From positions 4,881,359-4,945,358 of the forward strand of contig OZ022242.1 of the NCBI GenBank assembly GCA_963978895.1: a stretch of 64,000 nucleotides of DNA, read 5' to 3'. The notes under the pieces are model-generated. The model searched no databases, had not been told where the DNA came from, and saw only the letters and a program-made list of their open reading frames with translations. Positions 34,803-49,800 of this stretch are shown piece by piece; within the stretch, counting starts at the first letter, position 1; every line of letters begins with the position of its first letter. The DNA comes from Erpobdella octoculata (Eukaryota; Annelida; Clitellata; Hirudinida; Erpobdellidae). The position numbers and the translations under genes were made by a program.

Positions 34803-37800
34803 TTGTTGTTGTTTCCGTGGCGATACGACCCTTCGTTTTTCGAAGTGTTGTTTTTTGGTTTTCGATTACTCTGATCGTCAGGTCGCAGACTCATGCTAAC
34901 ACCATTATTACCATAATCATTATCATCACCATCTTCATCATTATCACTACCACCACCATCATTATCATTACCCTCTCCATCATTATTATTATCATCACTG
35001 GCATCATTATCACCACTATCATAATTATCATAACTGTGAGATCTTTCCATTTTTGAATCTGAGCTTTCTGCTAAATTGTTTCCACTGACCGGTTCTTTTG
35101 AATGAGTATTTTCATCTTTGATTTGAGAATTTGAAGAAGAATTAAGTGGAATTTGGTTTTTATTTGTTCCATTTTCATCAATCACATCCACTCCATCATC
35201 ATCATCATCGTCGTCGTCGTCGTCATCACTGTAGCTATCATCATCATCATTATTTTCATCATCATCATCACCATCATCATCATCATTACTTGAATCACTA
35301 CCAGCCTCTTCTTCATAGCTCTTCTCTGCATATGAATTATTTCCAATCGGTTTTTTACTATAAGTTACTCTATTAGTTTGAACATCATCATCATCGTCAA
35401 CATCTTCTTTATCAGTTTTATCGCTAGGCTTTGAAGCGATTTGAAGATCATCGTTTGCTAAAACTTCTTCACTAGGAATATTTGCAATTTGTATAACTTC
35501 TTCATCTTTTACGAGATCATCATCATCATCATCGTCGACATAATCTGATTCATTAATTTTTCTACTCTTTTGAAAGTTTCGCCGTTTTGAGCCAGAATAA
35601 TCTGATTGTTTCGATGATTGATTGTCATGCAAATCACAACTATTACCATCATAAGCATCATCATCATCATCTTCATCATCATCCTTAACTTTTAAACAAT
35701 CTTCAGATTTTGTTCCAACGTCAAAACTTTCCAAAATTTCCTCGGATATGCAGTCAATTGGGATTTCTTCACTTTGAGCACTTTTTAGACTTTCGTGTTC
35801 AAATTGTGTTTTCTCGAGTGGTTTCTTATCCCCATTATAAGCCTCACCGCCATTGGTCGATGTATTGGAAACAATAAACTCATTATCACTCTTATCAATT
35901 TCTTTTTCATTATCAGCATGCAAAGATTTCACTAAATTCTCTACGACGCTTATCTTCCTGTGACCATCGCTGCTCGTGTCAACCTTACTGTCACTTGCAT
36001 CTTCCTGTTTACCGTCAATTCCACCACTGCTAATTCCACTGCTATCTTTCAACCTAGAATCACTACCACCACCACCACCATCGTTATCTTCGTCGATATC
36101 ATCCGCCCAGAATATCTCTTCGTCGATTTCATCCAACGTTCGAGCGCTGTCCAAATTCATAAGATTTCCTGCTCTGGAAGACGATCTCAACTGACGTTTG
36201 TCACGTTGAACCTTTTGATCATTGTCGCTGTTCTGATGCTTAAGAGGCGACTCTAAACTACGAGCCGACAGGCTCCTCGAGCTCTTCTTTCCGGTTTTCA
36301 TCTTCTTCGATTCCGACTTGCTCTTCAGTTGACCGAGATCGAGAGGTGGAAGGATGATCGACGAAAGAGAAGGATTGCTGAACTTCCTGGTGTGTGCCGA
36401 CGTTTGGAACGAAGACTGGTAGGTTTTTATTGAAATCTCTTCCGAGATCGACGAAGATGAAGACGACGATGACTTTGAATTTTTAGGTTCGTTTCTTTCT
36501 TTCTTGTTTTCTTTCTCGTTTTTCTCTTCGCTGGACGCGCTCCCTTCGTTCTCTGAACTTTCGAAACTGTGATTGGATTTTCTGCTTTCATTATCATCAT
36601 CATTATCATCATCATCATCATCATCATCATTATTAGTGTTCTTGTTTTGCTTCTTCTTGTTTTCAACAGTACTCAAAGGAGATGTTTTTTCATCAGTTGG
36701 TTTCATTTTGATTTCCGTGATAACTTTATCATATTTCTGTAAAATAAAAAATTTTTCAAACATATTATGAAAATAATGTTCTTTAAACATATTACAAAAT
36801 AAATGTTATTTAAAAATATTACAAAATAAATGTTCTTTAAACACATTACAAAATAAATGTTAATTATACATATTATGAAATAAATTATAGTAGCTAAACA
36901 TACTATGAAATAAATTATAATATGCAAACATATTATGAAATAAATTATAATAAGTAAACATAATTCACCTCAATTTCCTTTTCCAATTTTCGTTTCTTTT
37001 TCAACATTTTCTTTCTCTTTTCCTCCTTAATTTCATTCTTCTTTCTCTCCAATTTCTTTTCAAGAGCTTTAATGTCTTCCTTCAATGAGACATCTTCAGA
37101 TATTTCCTCTGCAGCCAATAGTATTACCATTAAATTTCATCGTTATGAAGACAACTGGTTAAAGCAAATTATCATCATTATCAACGTGATCATCATCATT
37201 ATCATGATCATCATCATGATCATCTTCAAGATCATTATTGGCATCAACATCAGAAAATTAGGAGTTAGGTAAACAATCATGTTTATTAGCTAATAGTTGG
37301 TTCAAATTGATTCATTTTGGATTAAATATTACTATTAAACATTTATATCTTTTCCTCATCTGAAACAACTTCTAAACTTTTATAAAATAACCTGTGATTT
37401 TTTCAATAGATCAATAATATAAAATGAAACTAGCTATAAAATAAAAAATCATCAATATAACATGGCATTTACAATATAAAATCACATTTATGATATAAAA
37501 TTACATTTACAATTTACAATATGCAAAATGTGACATTCTCATTATAATATGAATTGTAATAATATAGTATGACATTAACAAAATAACATTACATTTACAA
37601 TACATTATGATATTATAAATATCATATAAAATTAACAATAAAATGTGACATTATAAATTATCAAATATATTTATAGATGAAGAGGGTTAATTAAATAAGT
37701 TACAAACCTCCAATTTCATCCTCATCATCATCATCTTCATCAATTTTTCGTTTACTCTCTTCTATTTCTTTATTTTTATTCGATTTCAGAAACAATTCTT

Positions 37801-40800
37801 TTTTAATCGATTTATTCTCCTTCGACGATTTTTCATCGGAAACTTCTTTGATGTTCTTTTGTTCTTGTTGAACTTTAGTTTTCAGATTTTTTTCAGATCT
37901 GAAATAGAATAAATTTTATGCAAATACAAAATATTCAACTGAATTCCTACACGTTTGAATTAAAACTGCAATGTTCAATTTAGGTATAAAAAAATCTTGC
38001 ACTTAAAATAAGTAAAAATAATAAAATCTAGTTGGAAAATAAATTAATTACGTTATATGGAATGAAAAAGATAACGAAAAAAATTAAAAATTTAACATCT
38101 CATTTGATTCCTCGGCTGATATTTCTTCAACGATGGAATTTTCAAGGTCGCCATGTTTTGAATTGTTGTTATTTTTGTTTAAAACAAGCTGAGACCTGAA
38201 ATTGAAGAATGAAAAAATATTTAAACAAATTTAATTGAAAATATTTAATAAACTGTAATTTAAAAAACAAAAAATATTGATAATTGTTTCTAATTAACTG
38301 TGTGAAATACAAAAATATTTATCTTAAAATACCATTTAAATTACAACACAAAAAATAAGTTTATAAATAAAGCTGAAATGTATATAATTTTTCTTGAACA
38401 GAATGTCAAACCAAAGCAATAAAGAAATTGCTACAACTTTTCACTTAATGTTTTCTTAAAAGTACTTTAAAATAAATAAAAAATTCTTTAATTCTTTAAA
38501 AAGAAACTCACACAGACATAACAGATGCAACTGATACCGATGATGATGATGATGGTGATGATGATGATGGTGATGACACATGTCGAGAAATATTCTCGGA
38601 AATATCGTCATAATTTGACGTCAATCTTTTAGATTCGTTTTCAAATTCTGAACCCTCGTACAAAGAAGTTCCCAGTTTACTATTTTCTTCGATTTCTTCT
38701 TCTTCGATTGATTTCACACGAAAAAGTTTATCACTTGATCGTTTCATCATCGATCGAGGAGAAATTTTATTTTCGACTGTTTCTTCTTTTGATGGAAAAT
38801 CTTTTACCGATTCTTTCTTCTTCTTGAACTCTTTTGTGTTTAATTCTTGTTTCGAAGTTTTATTTCTACAGATAAATTAACTTTCATTTCCAATCAATTT
38901 ATTTACTTAATTTTATTTTAGAATTTAGTTGATTTAAAAAAATAAAACACCAATCTTACACTTTCAGTGGTTCGGAAACATTCTGTATCTGCAGTTCAAA
39001 AATTGATAACATTTTCATTTTAATGCATATTGAGTAATATTAAAACCGTGGCTTATATAAATAAAAATTTACTAACTTCGTGTTCCGACTGCAGTAGAAT
39101 GTCAGACAATTCAGAAGCATCCGAGTTTTCGGGTATATCCTACAAAACAATCCACGCTCATCACAGTACCAATGCCATAAATAATTAAATTATAATAGTT
39201 AATTAGTTAAACATCAATGCAAACACAATGTTAAATGTATTCCTACGTGAGAAGTAGTCTCCGCCCACTCATTAATATTTAGCACTTCATTTGACATCAT
39301 CTTTTGAGCATCCAATGAGGATTGAGTGGCTTCTTTCAGTCTTTCTAACTCCATCTTTATATATATATATATATATATTCATTACTTTATTCAAGTTACT
39401 AATTATTTTTTTAGAATAATCTATAAAAACAAAACCTTATGGTGTCTATATTCATTTAATATCTTTTTTTCTCTCCTGTCATATTCAGTCCTCCCCAGTA
39501 ACTCTCGCGATTTCTTTAAATCAGCCAATTTAATCTTGAATTTTGTCTTCAATGACCTGCTGCTGACTTCAAGAAGAAGCAACTGCAACATCAAAGATTT
39601 TAGCATAAATCAAATATTAGAAAACCAACTCTCAGAGTGTTAGCAACATTATCTGTTTTAATATATTTAAATGTTTTCTATATTATTGAAAACTGTAGAA
39701 AGTCAAAGAGGGGGCTAAAAATTCAGACACGAAACTATGGCATCTCTCAGTATATGCTTTCTTTCTGACACAAAAGTAATAAATATAAAATATTTATATA
39801 AAAAAATTACTGTTTTGCTTGATTAATTTCAGTTCATTTTATATAGTAAACTTCTTATATACTTTATATACTTCTATTATAAATTAAAAAAATAAAAATA
39901 ATTAAACATTTTAAGCAAAAAAACCTTGTGATGTTGTCTAGCCATCTCTTCTTTCATTTGAACTTGAACCAATGACATACTCAACCTGCCAATGTTCAGT
40001 TCTTTTTTTCCTTTCTCCAGGTCACCTACAATATAATAATAATAAAACAGAAAATTTAAAAAAAATAAATACATAGCCACAAATTATTATTATTATTATT
40101 ATTTATTATTACTATCATTATTATAATTTCTTTATGTATTTTATGAACTAAATAAGTAAATTGTTTATTATTAATTGTTTATTATTAATTGTTTATTATT
40201 AATTAATAATTTAATTAACCACACCTTCAGTTTCTTTCGTTTTCTTCATAAATTTTGTCTCATTTATATTCTGCTTTCCTTGAAAAATGTTGAAAAGTTT
40301 TTCAATGATTTTTAATATAAATGACTAAAATAATTTACGTGGCATTAAAGTATTCGAAATTTAACAATATAGAAAATTTATGTGTATATCATTTAAATGC
40401 TTGACAGATTTATTAAATAATCACCACAATTTACTCGCCTTACATTATAAACAATAAAAAACTCACTTTGAATCTTGTTTGATCGCTCTTCTGCTTTTGA
40501 AATCACTTTCTGTGAAATTGATGATGATTTCGATGAAGTTGTTGATGATTTTGATGAAGTTGATGATGATGATGAATATGAAGAGTAGGTTGCTGTAAGG
40601 TACAAAGTTAATTTTAAACAATATTAATATATTAAAAATTGTTTCAGTTAATAGTCAAACAAAACACATATGTTGATGCAATAAATAAACCAATTAAGTA
40701 AGTTATATAAAAATATATCACATAACTTGATACAATTAATAAACCAATCAAGTAAGTTATATAAAAATATATCACATAACTTGATACAATTAATAAACCA

Positions 40801-43800
40801 ATCAAGTAAGTTATCTGAAAATATATCATATAACTGACCTTCATCAGGAATTGATGTTGAATCGTGACCTACTTCTTCTTTAATATCATCACTATCATCA
40901 CTGCTGCTGTCACTTCTATTGATGTCTTCACCAATCTCTTTAACATCAGATATTATTGAATTTCCAGAATGTTCTACTTCTTCTTCTATTTCAGGTTCCA
41001 TCGCATCATCGGAATCAACATTTCGCTTATCTGTAATTTTATCTTTCAAAGTTGATTTTTGTTTAATTTTTTTGTTCTTTGGAAATTTTGCTGGCTTCTC
41101 ATTGGTTACTGTTGAATGTTGATTCGTTTTAATTTTGCTCGTTTGAATATTACTGGTTCTCCTGGCATTTACAGATTTGTGCTTTAAGAGCGAAGCATCG
41201 CTCTCATTGGTCGAAGAATCAGCTGATTCGCTTCTTCTGTTCTGAAAAGAAGATTTTAAACCATATTACTCAATATTATCAGCTGATTGCAAGCAAATAA
41301 AATATTTGCCTTCACATTTTGACTTTTCCCAGATTTTCTATCATTGATTGAAACACTTTTATGAGAATCCAACAAAACAGAAGTAGCCTGAATTTATTTT
41401 TATTCCATATTTGTTTTAATTATTAAACCTTTTTCACATTTGAAAATCAATTATTAGCATGAAAAAAGCACAAATAATTGGAAATTTGGAATAAAATTAA
41501 AGATTAAAAAAAAACTATCAAACTTGAAACGAATAAACTCTTGAGATGAAATCACCTGAGCAAGTGCCAAAGCAGCTTCTCTTTGGATTTCAACAACAGC
41601 AACAAGCGATCGACCGAGAATGTCTTGTTGCTGGTGATGTTGGAAATTTTGTTGCTTGGAAACATTTTGTTGTAGAAGTCGTTGTTGTTGACGTTGATTA
41701 TAATTTTGATCCATAAAGTGGTGGTTGTGATTATGATTCAGATGATTATGATTTAGATTTTCTTCAGCGTTTATTTCGGATTTGACATTTTCGGAAACCT
41801 TTGTAGCTCTCTGAGGTTTCGGGTGGAAATTTTCCACAGAGCTGAGTTTCTGTAGCTTTAAAATAATTAATTTCTATTTTATCACGTTACACAACTACTC
41901 AATAAAACATCAATTTTATCATGTTTTATACTCGATAAAACATCAATAATCATCTGCAATTCTATATTAGGAAACCACGAAAAATTTGAAATGATCGGAA
42001 TATAAACGTTTGATTTCAACCGAATCATCATTTCTCATTAGGTTATTGTTTAATGAAAAATGATATTTGGGAATAAAATGTTCTTTTGGAATGAAGAAAT
42101 AAAAAAATCGGTGTGATGTTCAGCAGTTTATAAATATCTCATAAAAAAAACTATTATAAGTAATTATTATATTAATTTTTTTTAAAACATTCTATGAACA
42201 ATTAATATTTCAAATGTGTTACTTGCTGTTGAAGTTGTTCTTGTTGAAATAATTGTTCTTTCTCTAACTGATGCTGACGTTCAATCTGTTCTTGGTGTTC
42301 TTGATTTAACTTGTGAACAACATCTTCTACTTCGGCTGCATGGACTTGTTTGCTGTGCTTCAAGTATGAAAAGAAAAAATATTGTTTTATGAAAAAATTA
42401 CTTAAATCCTGCAGGTTATGTTTAAAATATAATTAAAATTATTGTATGTATAACATTTATTTATAAAATTATACTAATAAATTGTGATAAACACTATTGA
42501 TTTTTTCGTCATTTTACTTTTAGTTTATAAACTATTTTTTAATACGTAGCTATTAAAAAACTAATTTGTTTTCAACATTTTCGTCCTTTATTTATGTTTA
42601 CTATATGATATCTATTAATTTGTTTGTGATTTTTATTCTCTAATACATATTTATTTTCTACCTCGAAAATTAAAAGCACGACAAAGTTCGACATCAGTTC
42701 TAACAAGTTTACGAACCTTCAGAATTTGAGCGAGTGCCATATTTTCTTGTTTCATTTCAGCTACAACTTTCGATCTCTCGATATTACTGAGCTGTGCCAG
42801 AGAAGAGTCCAACATTTCTAAAAAATTCAACTCTGCCAACAACTTCGTCTCAAGGTCACCTGGACTGCACTTGATCACGTGATCAGATACCTGAAATAGA
42901 CGGCGAACGGATAAAGCTTAAAAAATAGTATAAATGAAAGAAATGAATAAAATTATAGCTTCAATGATGAAGCAAAAAATATGTGAACAAATGGAATAAC
43001 ACAAAAAGCTCTTAAATTGTAAGCCTTCAACCACAAAAAACTTCCAATTTAAATGTGGTAATCTTACTGACACTTTTGTGAAATGTGTCCCACTACCCTT
43101 CCCCCATAATAGATTACCAATTCCAACAACCCCACCCCCATAATTACAATAGTTTCTCACAACACCAAAAATCTATTACATATAGAAGTATACATGAAAT
43201 ATAAAAATAAGCTATTTCAAACTTACTTTATCTGGCACAGATGTTTCAGTTTTGAATGGCAAATCAGATGTTTCATGATGTGACACCGAATTATCGGAAC
43301 GTAAACTTACATTTGTTGAATGTTCATAATGATTTATCGGAGTTTCAGAAATGCTAGTTGCAAATAAACAAATAAAAAAATTAATTTAAAATATTTATGC
43401 AAAGCTGCAGTTAAGCTATTAAGCTATTTAGCATCAATCACTAGAAAAAAAATATAACCTTTCATCTAAATCATCTTTTTCAACTTGTAACTTCACATTT
43501 TCATTGACTATAAAATCACCGCAACCAGCTTCTTCTTTTGCTGCCAACTTTTTAATGTCAACAACATTTTCTACCTTTGTCTCCAAGTCCTTAATGTCAC
43601 TAACATTTTCACGTTCACTTTTTTCAGTAACATCTTTCTCCTCTTTTTCAACTATTACGACATCAATATCATTAGCATTATCATAATCATCATCATCATC
43701 ATGACCATCCGTGATCACGTGACTTCGGTGCTCTTCGTCACGACACTCTGAATCGGCTGCACTCATCCCGGGCGCAAGAAATTTTCTTTTCCTTTCATCC

Positions 43801-46800
43801 GTATCATCTTCGCTCCAACTTCCATCATCATCATCATGACTACCATCTTCATAATAATTGTCATCGAAATCATTATCATAAGATGCAGTTCCATTAGAAT
43901 GCTCAGAAATCTCCTTGCGTTGAGATTTATAAGGAACGCCTCTATTGTCGACAGCATGATTGCTGGTAATTATTGGAATTAAAGGTTTTGATTCAACTCC
44001 TGATTCCAGTTCTGATCTCATTTTGGCTTCTGAATAAATAAGTTGTTTTATTGTTTAAAGTTTCGCATGTGCAAGTCAATATAAAATAATTTCAATCAAA
44101 TTTTTTTTAAGTTATCAATTTAATGAAATCTTAGTTTAAAATTTAAAAAAATAAATATAAATTAAACAAAAACATATATTTAAATCAATTGAAAACCTTA
44201 AATTATAAATGAAAAAAAGAAACCTTTATGTTTTCTTGAAAGAATGTTAAAGACGTTCATCGGATCTTCCTTCTCCAGATCATCAAGGAAATTTGCAATC
44301 GAATCAAAATCTTTTTTCTTAACAGATTTTTCATTTTCAGAAAACTTTAAATAAGAAAAAAAAATAATTCTGAATATGAGAGTTCCTCTGAAACATAGAA
44401 AAATTCATCATAAACACTAATTGACTGTTCAATAATAATAAACTTGCTAAATAATCAACTGAAAGGTTAACATTCCTCTATTGTCACCTCAAAGCTAGCA
44501 CTGGCTTTGGTCGAAGATAATAATTGTTTATCTCATAAAGTTGAGATTAAGTCTAATTTCGTATCCGTCAGTCAATGTCGGTCTTACTAAAATTGAATTT
44601 CAGACAGAAAGTAAATTTCAAATTTTTTATGATATTTGTAAGATGTTTATATAGAATATCAGATGTTGAAAAATAATTCAACAAAAACCAACAAGTTTCT
44701 CCAGCTTCGCTTCGACTCTTTCAACTTCTCTCAGTTTAGATATTTCCGTTGATGATTGAATTTCTGGTTTCAACTGTTCATGATCTGGTAAAGAACGAAA
44801 ATTCTTATTAATCAATACCAACTTAACTTTGATGAAAACCTTTTTTTTCAGCCTGCTGTTTTGCATTGAATTAAAATTAATGATCAAAATGACAACCAGT
44901 TTCTTGAAAATGTTTAAAACTAAAAAAAAATCTCAAAAATTATTAATTTAATGAGAATTCATTTTGAAAAATTCATTTTATATTTGTTTAAATTGTTTTA
45001 ATGAGAAAATAAACAGATAAGCTAAACAAACCATTCCTGTTTGGTGACTCCTGCACAATTGGTTTGTTTTTAACTTTTAAATCCATTTCTGCCAAAAGCA
45101 ATTTTTAAGTTTAACATTTAAACAAATTTATGTGAAATATTATTAAAACCTAAATGACTAGATGTGTTAATTAATAATAAAAACTAAGTTAAAACAAAGT
45201 AATCCATACTGATGAACGTATTTGAAGTATCATGTAACTTGGTCATCAAGTTATCTGAAAGCTCTTTGATTTTTTGAATTTTTAAGTTCAGCTTTCCAAA
45301 CTTAGAAGAATTTTTTTCCGGAATATTCCACTCGTATTGAGCTGATAGATGTAAATAAAAAAACCATTATCATCATCATCATTGTTGTTGTTATTTATTT
45401 AAAAAATGTCACTATTATATCATCATGGATATTTCGAAGACAAAATGTTTATGAAATTACAGCAGGGTTATCTTCCATTTATCTATTTAAAGACCACTAT
45501 GATATGAGCAGCTGCAATCTCTATATGATAAACTCATCACCAACCACCAAACATATTAAATGTAATATTATTCAAATTTTTTTGAAACACGGAAAAAAAT
45601 GAAAAACCAAAAATCTAAAAAAGTGGCAAAACTCACATTTCACAACAAAACGTTTAATATCGTTGATATGCTGAAAATAATTTCGAACGACTTCATCAAC
45701 TTTTAAATTTATCGATGCAGCATACAACTTGAGAATTTCCTGGGCAGAATATTCCGAACCGTTCTCAAAATAAGGTTGAACAGTTTTTTGATTGGCATGA
45801 GAAAAGAAGAAGAGTTGAGATGAAAGCTGGAATTTCTTTTCAGAACGGGTAACTGGTTCGGGCACATCGCTATAGCTATCTTCTACACTTTCATCCTCAT
45901 CATCAGATATTTCTTTACAGACAACTTCAACATCGTTTGACTTGTGATTTAATAATGGTTTACTTGATTTGTTATCAGATTTATGAGATTTTCGATTTCT
46001 CGAAGAACTTTCAAGAACATCTAGAAATATTTTGTCGATTTTTTCAGGAAAGATTTTCTATAAGATAGAAACAAAAAATATTCAAATTTTAAACATATTA
46101 TAATTATACAAATGCACTTTTAAAAAAAACATTCATAAAAATGTTTAAAATAATGTAAATTACTTTAACAGGTTGCATCCTCAGATCAACATCATCCTCA
46201 TAACTAATCTGATGATCTTTAAACTCCTCATTATCATCATGTTTGTTAATGAGGGATGATGATTTTGTTCTGTAAAAAAACAATTAATTTAAAATTTAAA
46301 AAAAATTAATTCAATAACTTGATATTTAGATCATGGAAACAAAAAACTTTGAATAAATAAATGGCTTAGATAAAAAAAATAGTTAATATGTAAATGAACT
46401 GCTGTGAGCAAACAAAGAAAACCAAACTTTTGATATAATCATGACCATTCAATTGACAACAAATCAACACAATAAAGTGATTAAAAAAATTGTATCACCC
46501 AGCCCTGCTTTCATTTGTAAAGTAAACAAAAAGTATATCGCACCTGTGATCACCTGTTTTAACGACCTTCTTCAGAAGTTCCATCTGTTTCTTTCTAAGC
46601 TGTTCTAATTTCTCTTTCTTATTTATTTCCTCTCTCTTCTTTTCCACTGCTTTCATTTTCCTTTCCATCAATCTCTCTTGCTTTTTCCGATCGACAAACG
46701 ACTTCACCACATCCGGGTCGTACGGAAGAGGTTTCTGTGGGTGGTCTTGGTGGGAGTTCTCTCGATAGGACTGCTGCTCTTGTCGGTCTTGATGATGATG

Positions 46801-49800
46801 ATGATGATGACCATCGTTCAGTCTCGAGTGTAAGTTTCGCTGTTTTTGCAATTTAACTAAATTCTTTCTCCTTGAAATTTCTTCCGGATCAAGATTCCGC
46901 TTCAGATTTTTTGCTTTACCGTTGTCATTTATAACGTCGTTGTTACTCTGCTCTGAAATATTTACACATATAAACTTACATTTACATGTCTTACTTTTAG
47001 CTGAAATATTTACACATATAAACTTACCTTAAACCTTTTGTAATATTCTATAAAAATTCTTTCTATACTACTTTTATAATTTTATTTTATACATTGTTTT
47101 ATTATTTTTTTAGCATAATGAAGTCAAATTTCGCCAAGTTTACATAAACAGGGATTTAACTCGTATTCAAGCAGAGGAGGCCTACAAAAGGCGGTGTGCT
47201 AAAAGAGAATCTCGACAGCCTTTTCCATCTGCATCCTCCTGAAAAGTCTACAACTTTAACACCAACAAATATGACAAGTCTGCATAACGAGTTAGGAGAA
47301 ATGAAGGAAGTCTTTTGTTTATTTGACAGACACATTGATCCAGATCAGCATTTTTTATATCAATTTTACGATCCAGTTACATATTTAACACCAGATAATC
47401 TTTCCAATTTAATTAAAAACTCAACTAATAAGAAATTATCATTCCTTCATGTAAATTGCAGAAGTCTCGTACATAAAGTTCAAGATTTAATCTTACTAAT
47501 GCACATGTCCTCAGCTAAAATTGTAGCTGTAACTGAAACCTGGCTAAATAAAGAAAACTCTGACAGTATATTCATCCCACACTACAATTTTTTTTCAAAA
47601 CCTCGTGAGGGTAAAAAAGGTGGGGGTGTGGGTTTTTTCATCGATGCTTCTATCGCCTGCTCCATTTTGGTCCACCAGGACAAAAATTTACTAATCTCCT
47701 CATTCGAATCGTTACTGGTTTCCTTTAGTTGTAATAATAAAAAATTTATTGCTGGGGTGATATATCGACCACCGAACTCAAATTTACAAACTTTTCTTGA
47801 CGAATTGAATCTTTTATTAACTTCCATTGATCACCATAACACTACTATTCTACTGCTGGGTGACTTTAACATAAATTTGTTAGATGAAGTTCATGCTTCT
47901 CTTGTTTCTGATTTTTTGAACACATTTGCATCTCATTTATTGTTTCCTGCTTTTATAAAACCAACACGGAAAAGTTCTACGACAGCAACAGCAATCGACA
48001 ATATCTTCACAAACTTCCCTCTTCAAAATACGCTCTCAAAGATACTGATTGATGATTTGTCTGACCATTTTCCACTTTACCTTTCTCTTGATCTTGCTTT
48101 TCAAATAACCATTTCTAAAGATCAAAAAAACTTCAAAAGACAATTTAAAAACAGTAATTTGTTCCATGTTAAATTAACTAACAAAGATTGGACTGAAGTC
48201 ATTCAACAAGGTGAAAATGGTAAAGTGACATCTGCTTATTCATTATTTGTGAAAGAATATCTCCTTGCATATAATTTCTGTTTTCCTCTAGAGAAACCCA
48301 GACAGAAAAAAGTAAAATTTGACCATGAATGGATGAACTTTACACTTTTCAGACACTGCCGTAAAAAGAACATTCTCTATCGTAATTTTTTAAAACACCC
48401 ATCAGAAGAAAATAGAAGAAAATTCATAACTTGTCGCAATAAATTTAAATCCTTAAAAACAACCACAATCAAACAACACTACTCTTCTAAATTTGAATCT
48501 TATGAAGGTAATATTAATGCAATCTGGAAATTGATAAAGACTTTACTAGGCCAATTCAAATCAAAAGAGCATCAGGAAAATTTTCTCACAAATGATGGAT
48601 CCGAAATAAGTTCACCTTCTCTGATTGCTGATATGTTTAACAAGTATTTCTCAAACATTGGGTCAAGCCTTGCAAAACAAATTCACTCTCAGGGTTCTTA
48701 TTTCACTGACTTCCTCAAGAACCAAGTGGTCGATTCCATGAATGTCACACCAGTAACATCAACTGAAATCCTCAAAATTGCAAAAAGTTTAAAAACATCT
48801 AGAAGTTGTGGTCCAGATGGTATTGATCCTCTAATAGCAAGTCAATCTATCCAACTAATTGTCTCTCCTCTAACATCTCTGATCAATAGTTCCCTAACAT
48901 TTGGAATATTTCCTGACCAATTGAAAATTGCTAAAGTTGTTCCACTTCATAAATCCGGTGAAAAAAATAATGTAACAAATTATCGGCCCATTTCAATATT
49001 ATCTTATTTTTCCAAATTCTTTGAAAAAGTTATGCACACAAGATTATACAGTTACCTATTAAAGTTTTCTCTCCTTTCACCATACCAATATGGATTTAGA
49101 AAAAACCACTCCACATACATGCCACTAGTTGTTCTTCAATCCAAAATCGCTGAAGCTCTAGATCAAGGAAACTTTGGCATTGGCCTATTCCTAGACCTTG
49201 CAAAAGCATTTGACACTGTAAATCATGAAATATTATTGAAGAAGCTTGAGTACTATGGAGTCCGGGGAGTTCCTCTTGACTGGTTTCGGGATTACATGAA
49301 GAACCGATCACAATATGTCTGCTACAACAATGTGTTATCACAATCTTTACCCATCAACTGTGGCGTACCACAGGGCTCTATATTGGGTCCACTCCTATTT
49401 ATTATATATATCAATGACTTACCTTTAATTTCTAACCTGTTCAGTTTTTCTTTATTTGCTGATGACACTAGTCTGTTTGCTTCTGGTGACAATTTGAACA
49501 TTTTATTTGACAGCGTTAATAATGGTCTCATATGTATTTATGATTGGTTTTGTGCCAATAAGCTTTCTTTAAATGTAAAAAAAACCAACTATATCATATT
49601 TCATCCAAAGAGTAAATCTATTATTACAAAGTCATGTCTCAGCATTTCTGGTGTTTCTATTACCCGTGTCACCTCATATAGATTTTTAGGTGTGTTTCTT
49701 GATCAACATTTAACATGGACTGATCACATTAAGCATGTTAAATCTAAAGTTTCTAAGTATATTGGAATTATGTATAGATTACGTCGTTTTATAGACACAA

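Noticed and set aside
34581..35376. Plus-strand Leu-, Cys-, Val/Ile- and His-rich frames
   Set aside because: Antisense shadows of the Asn/Asp-rich end of CEP350 exon 32.
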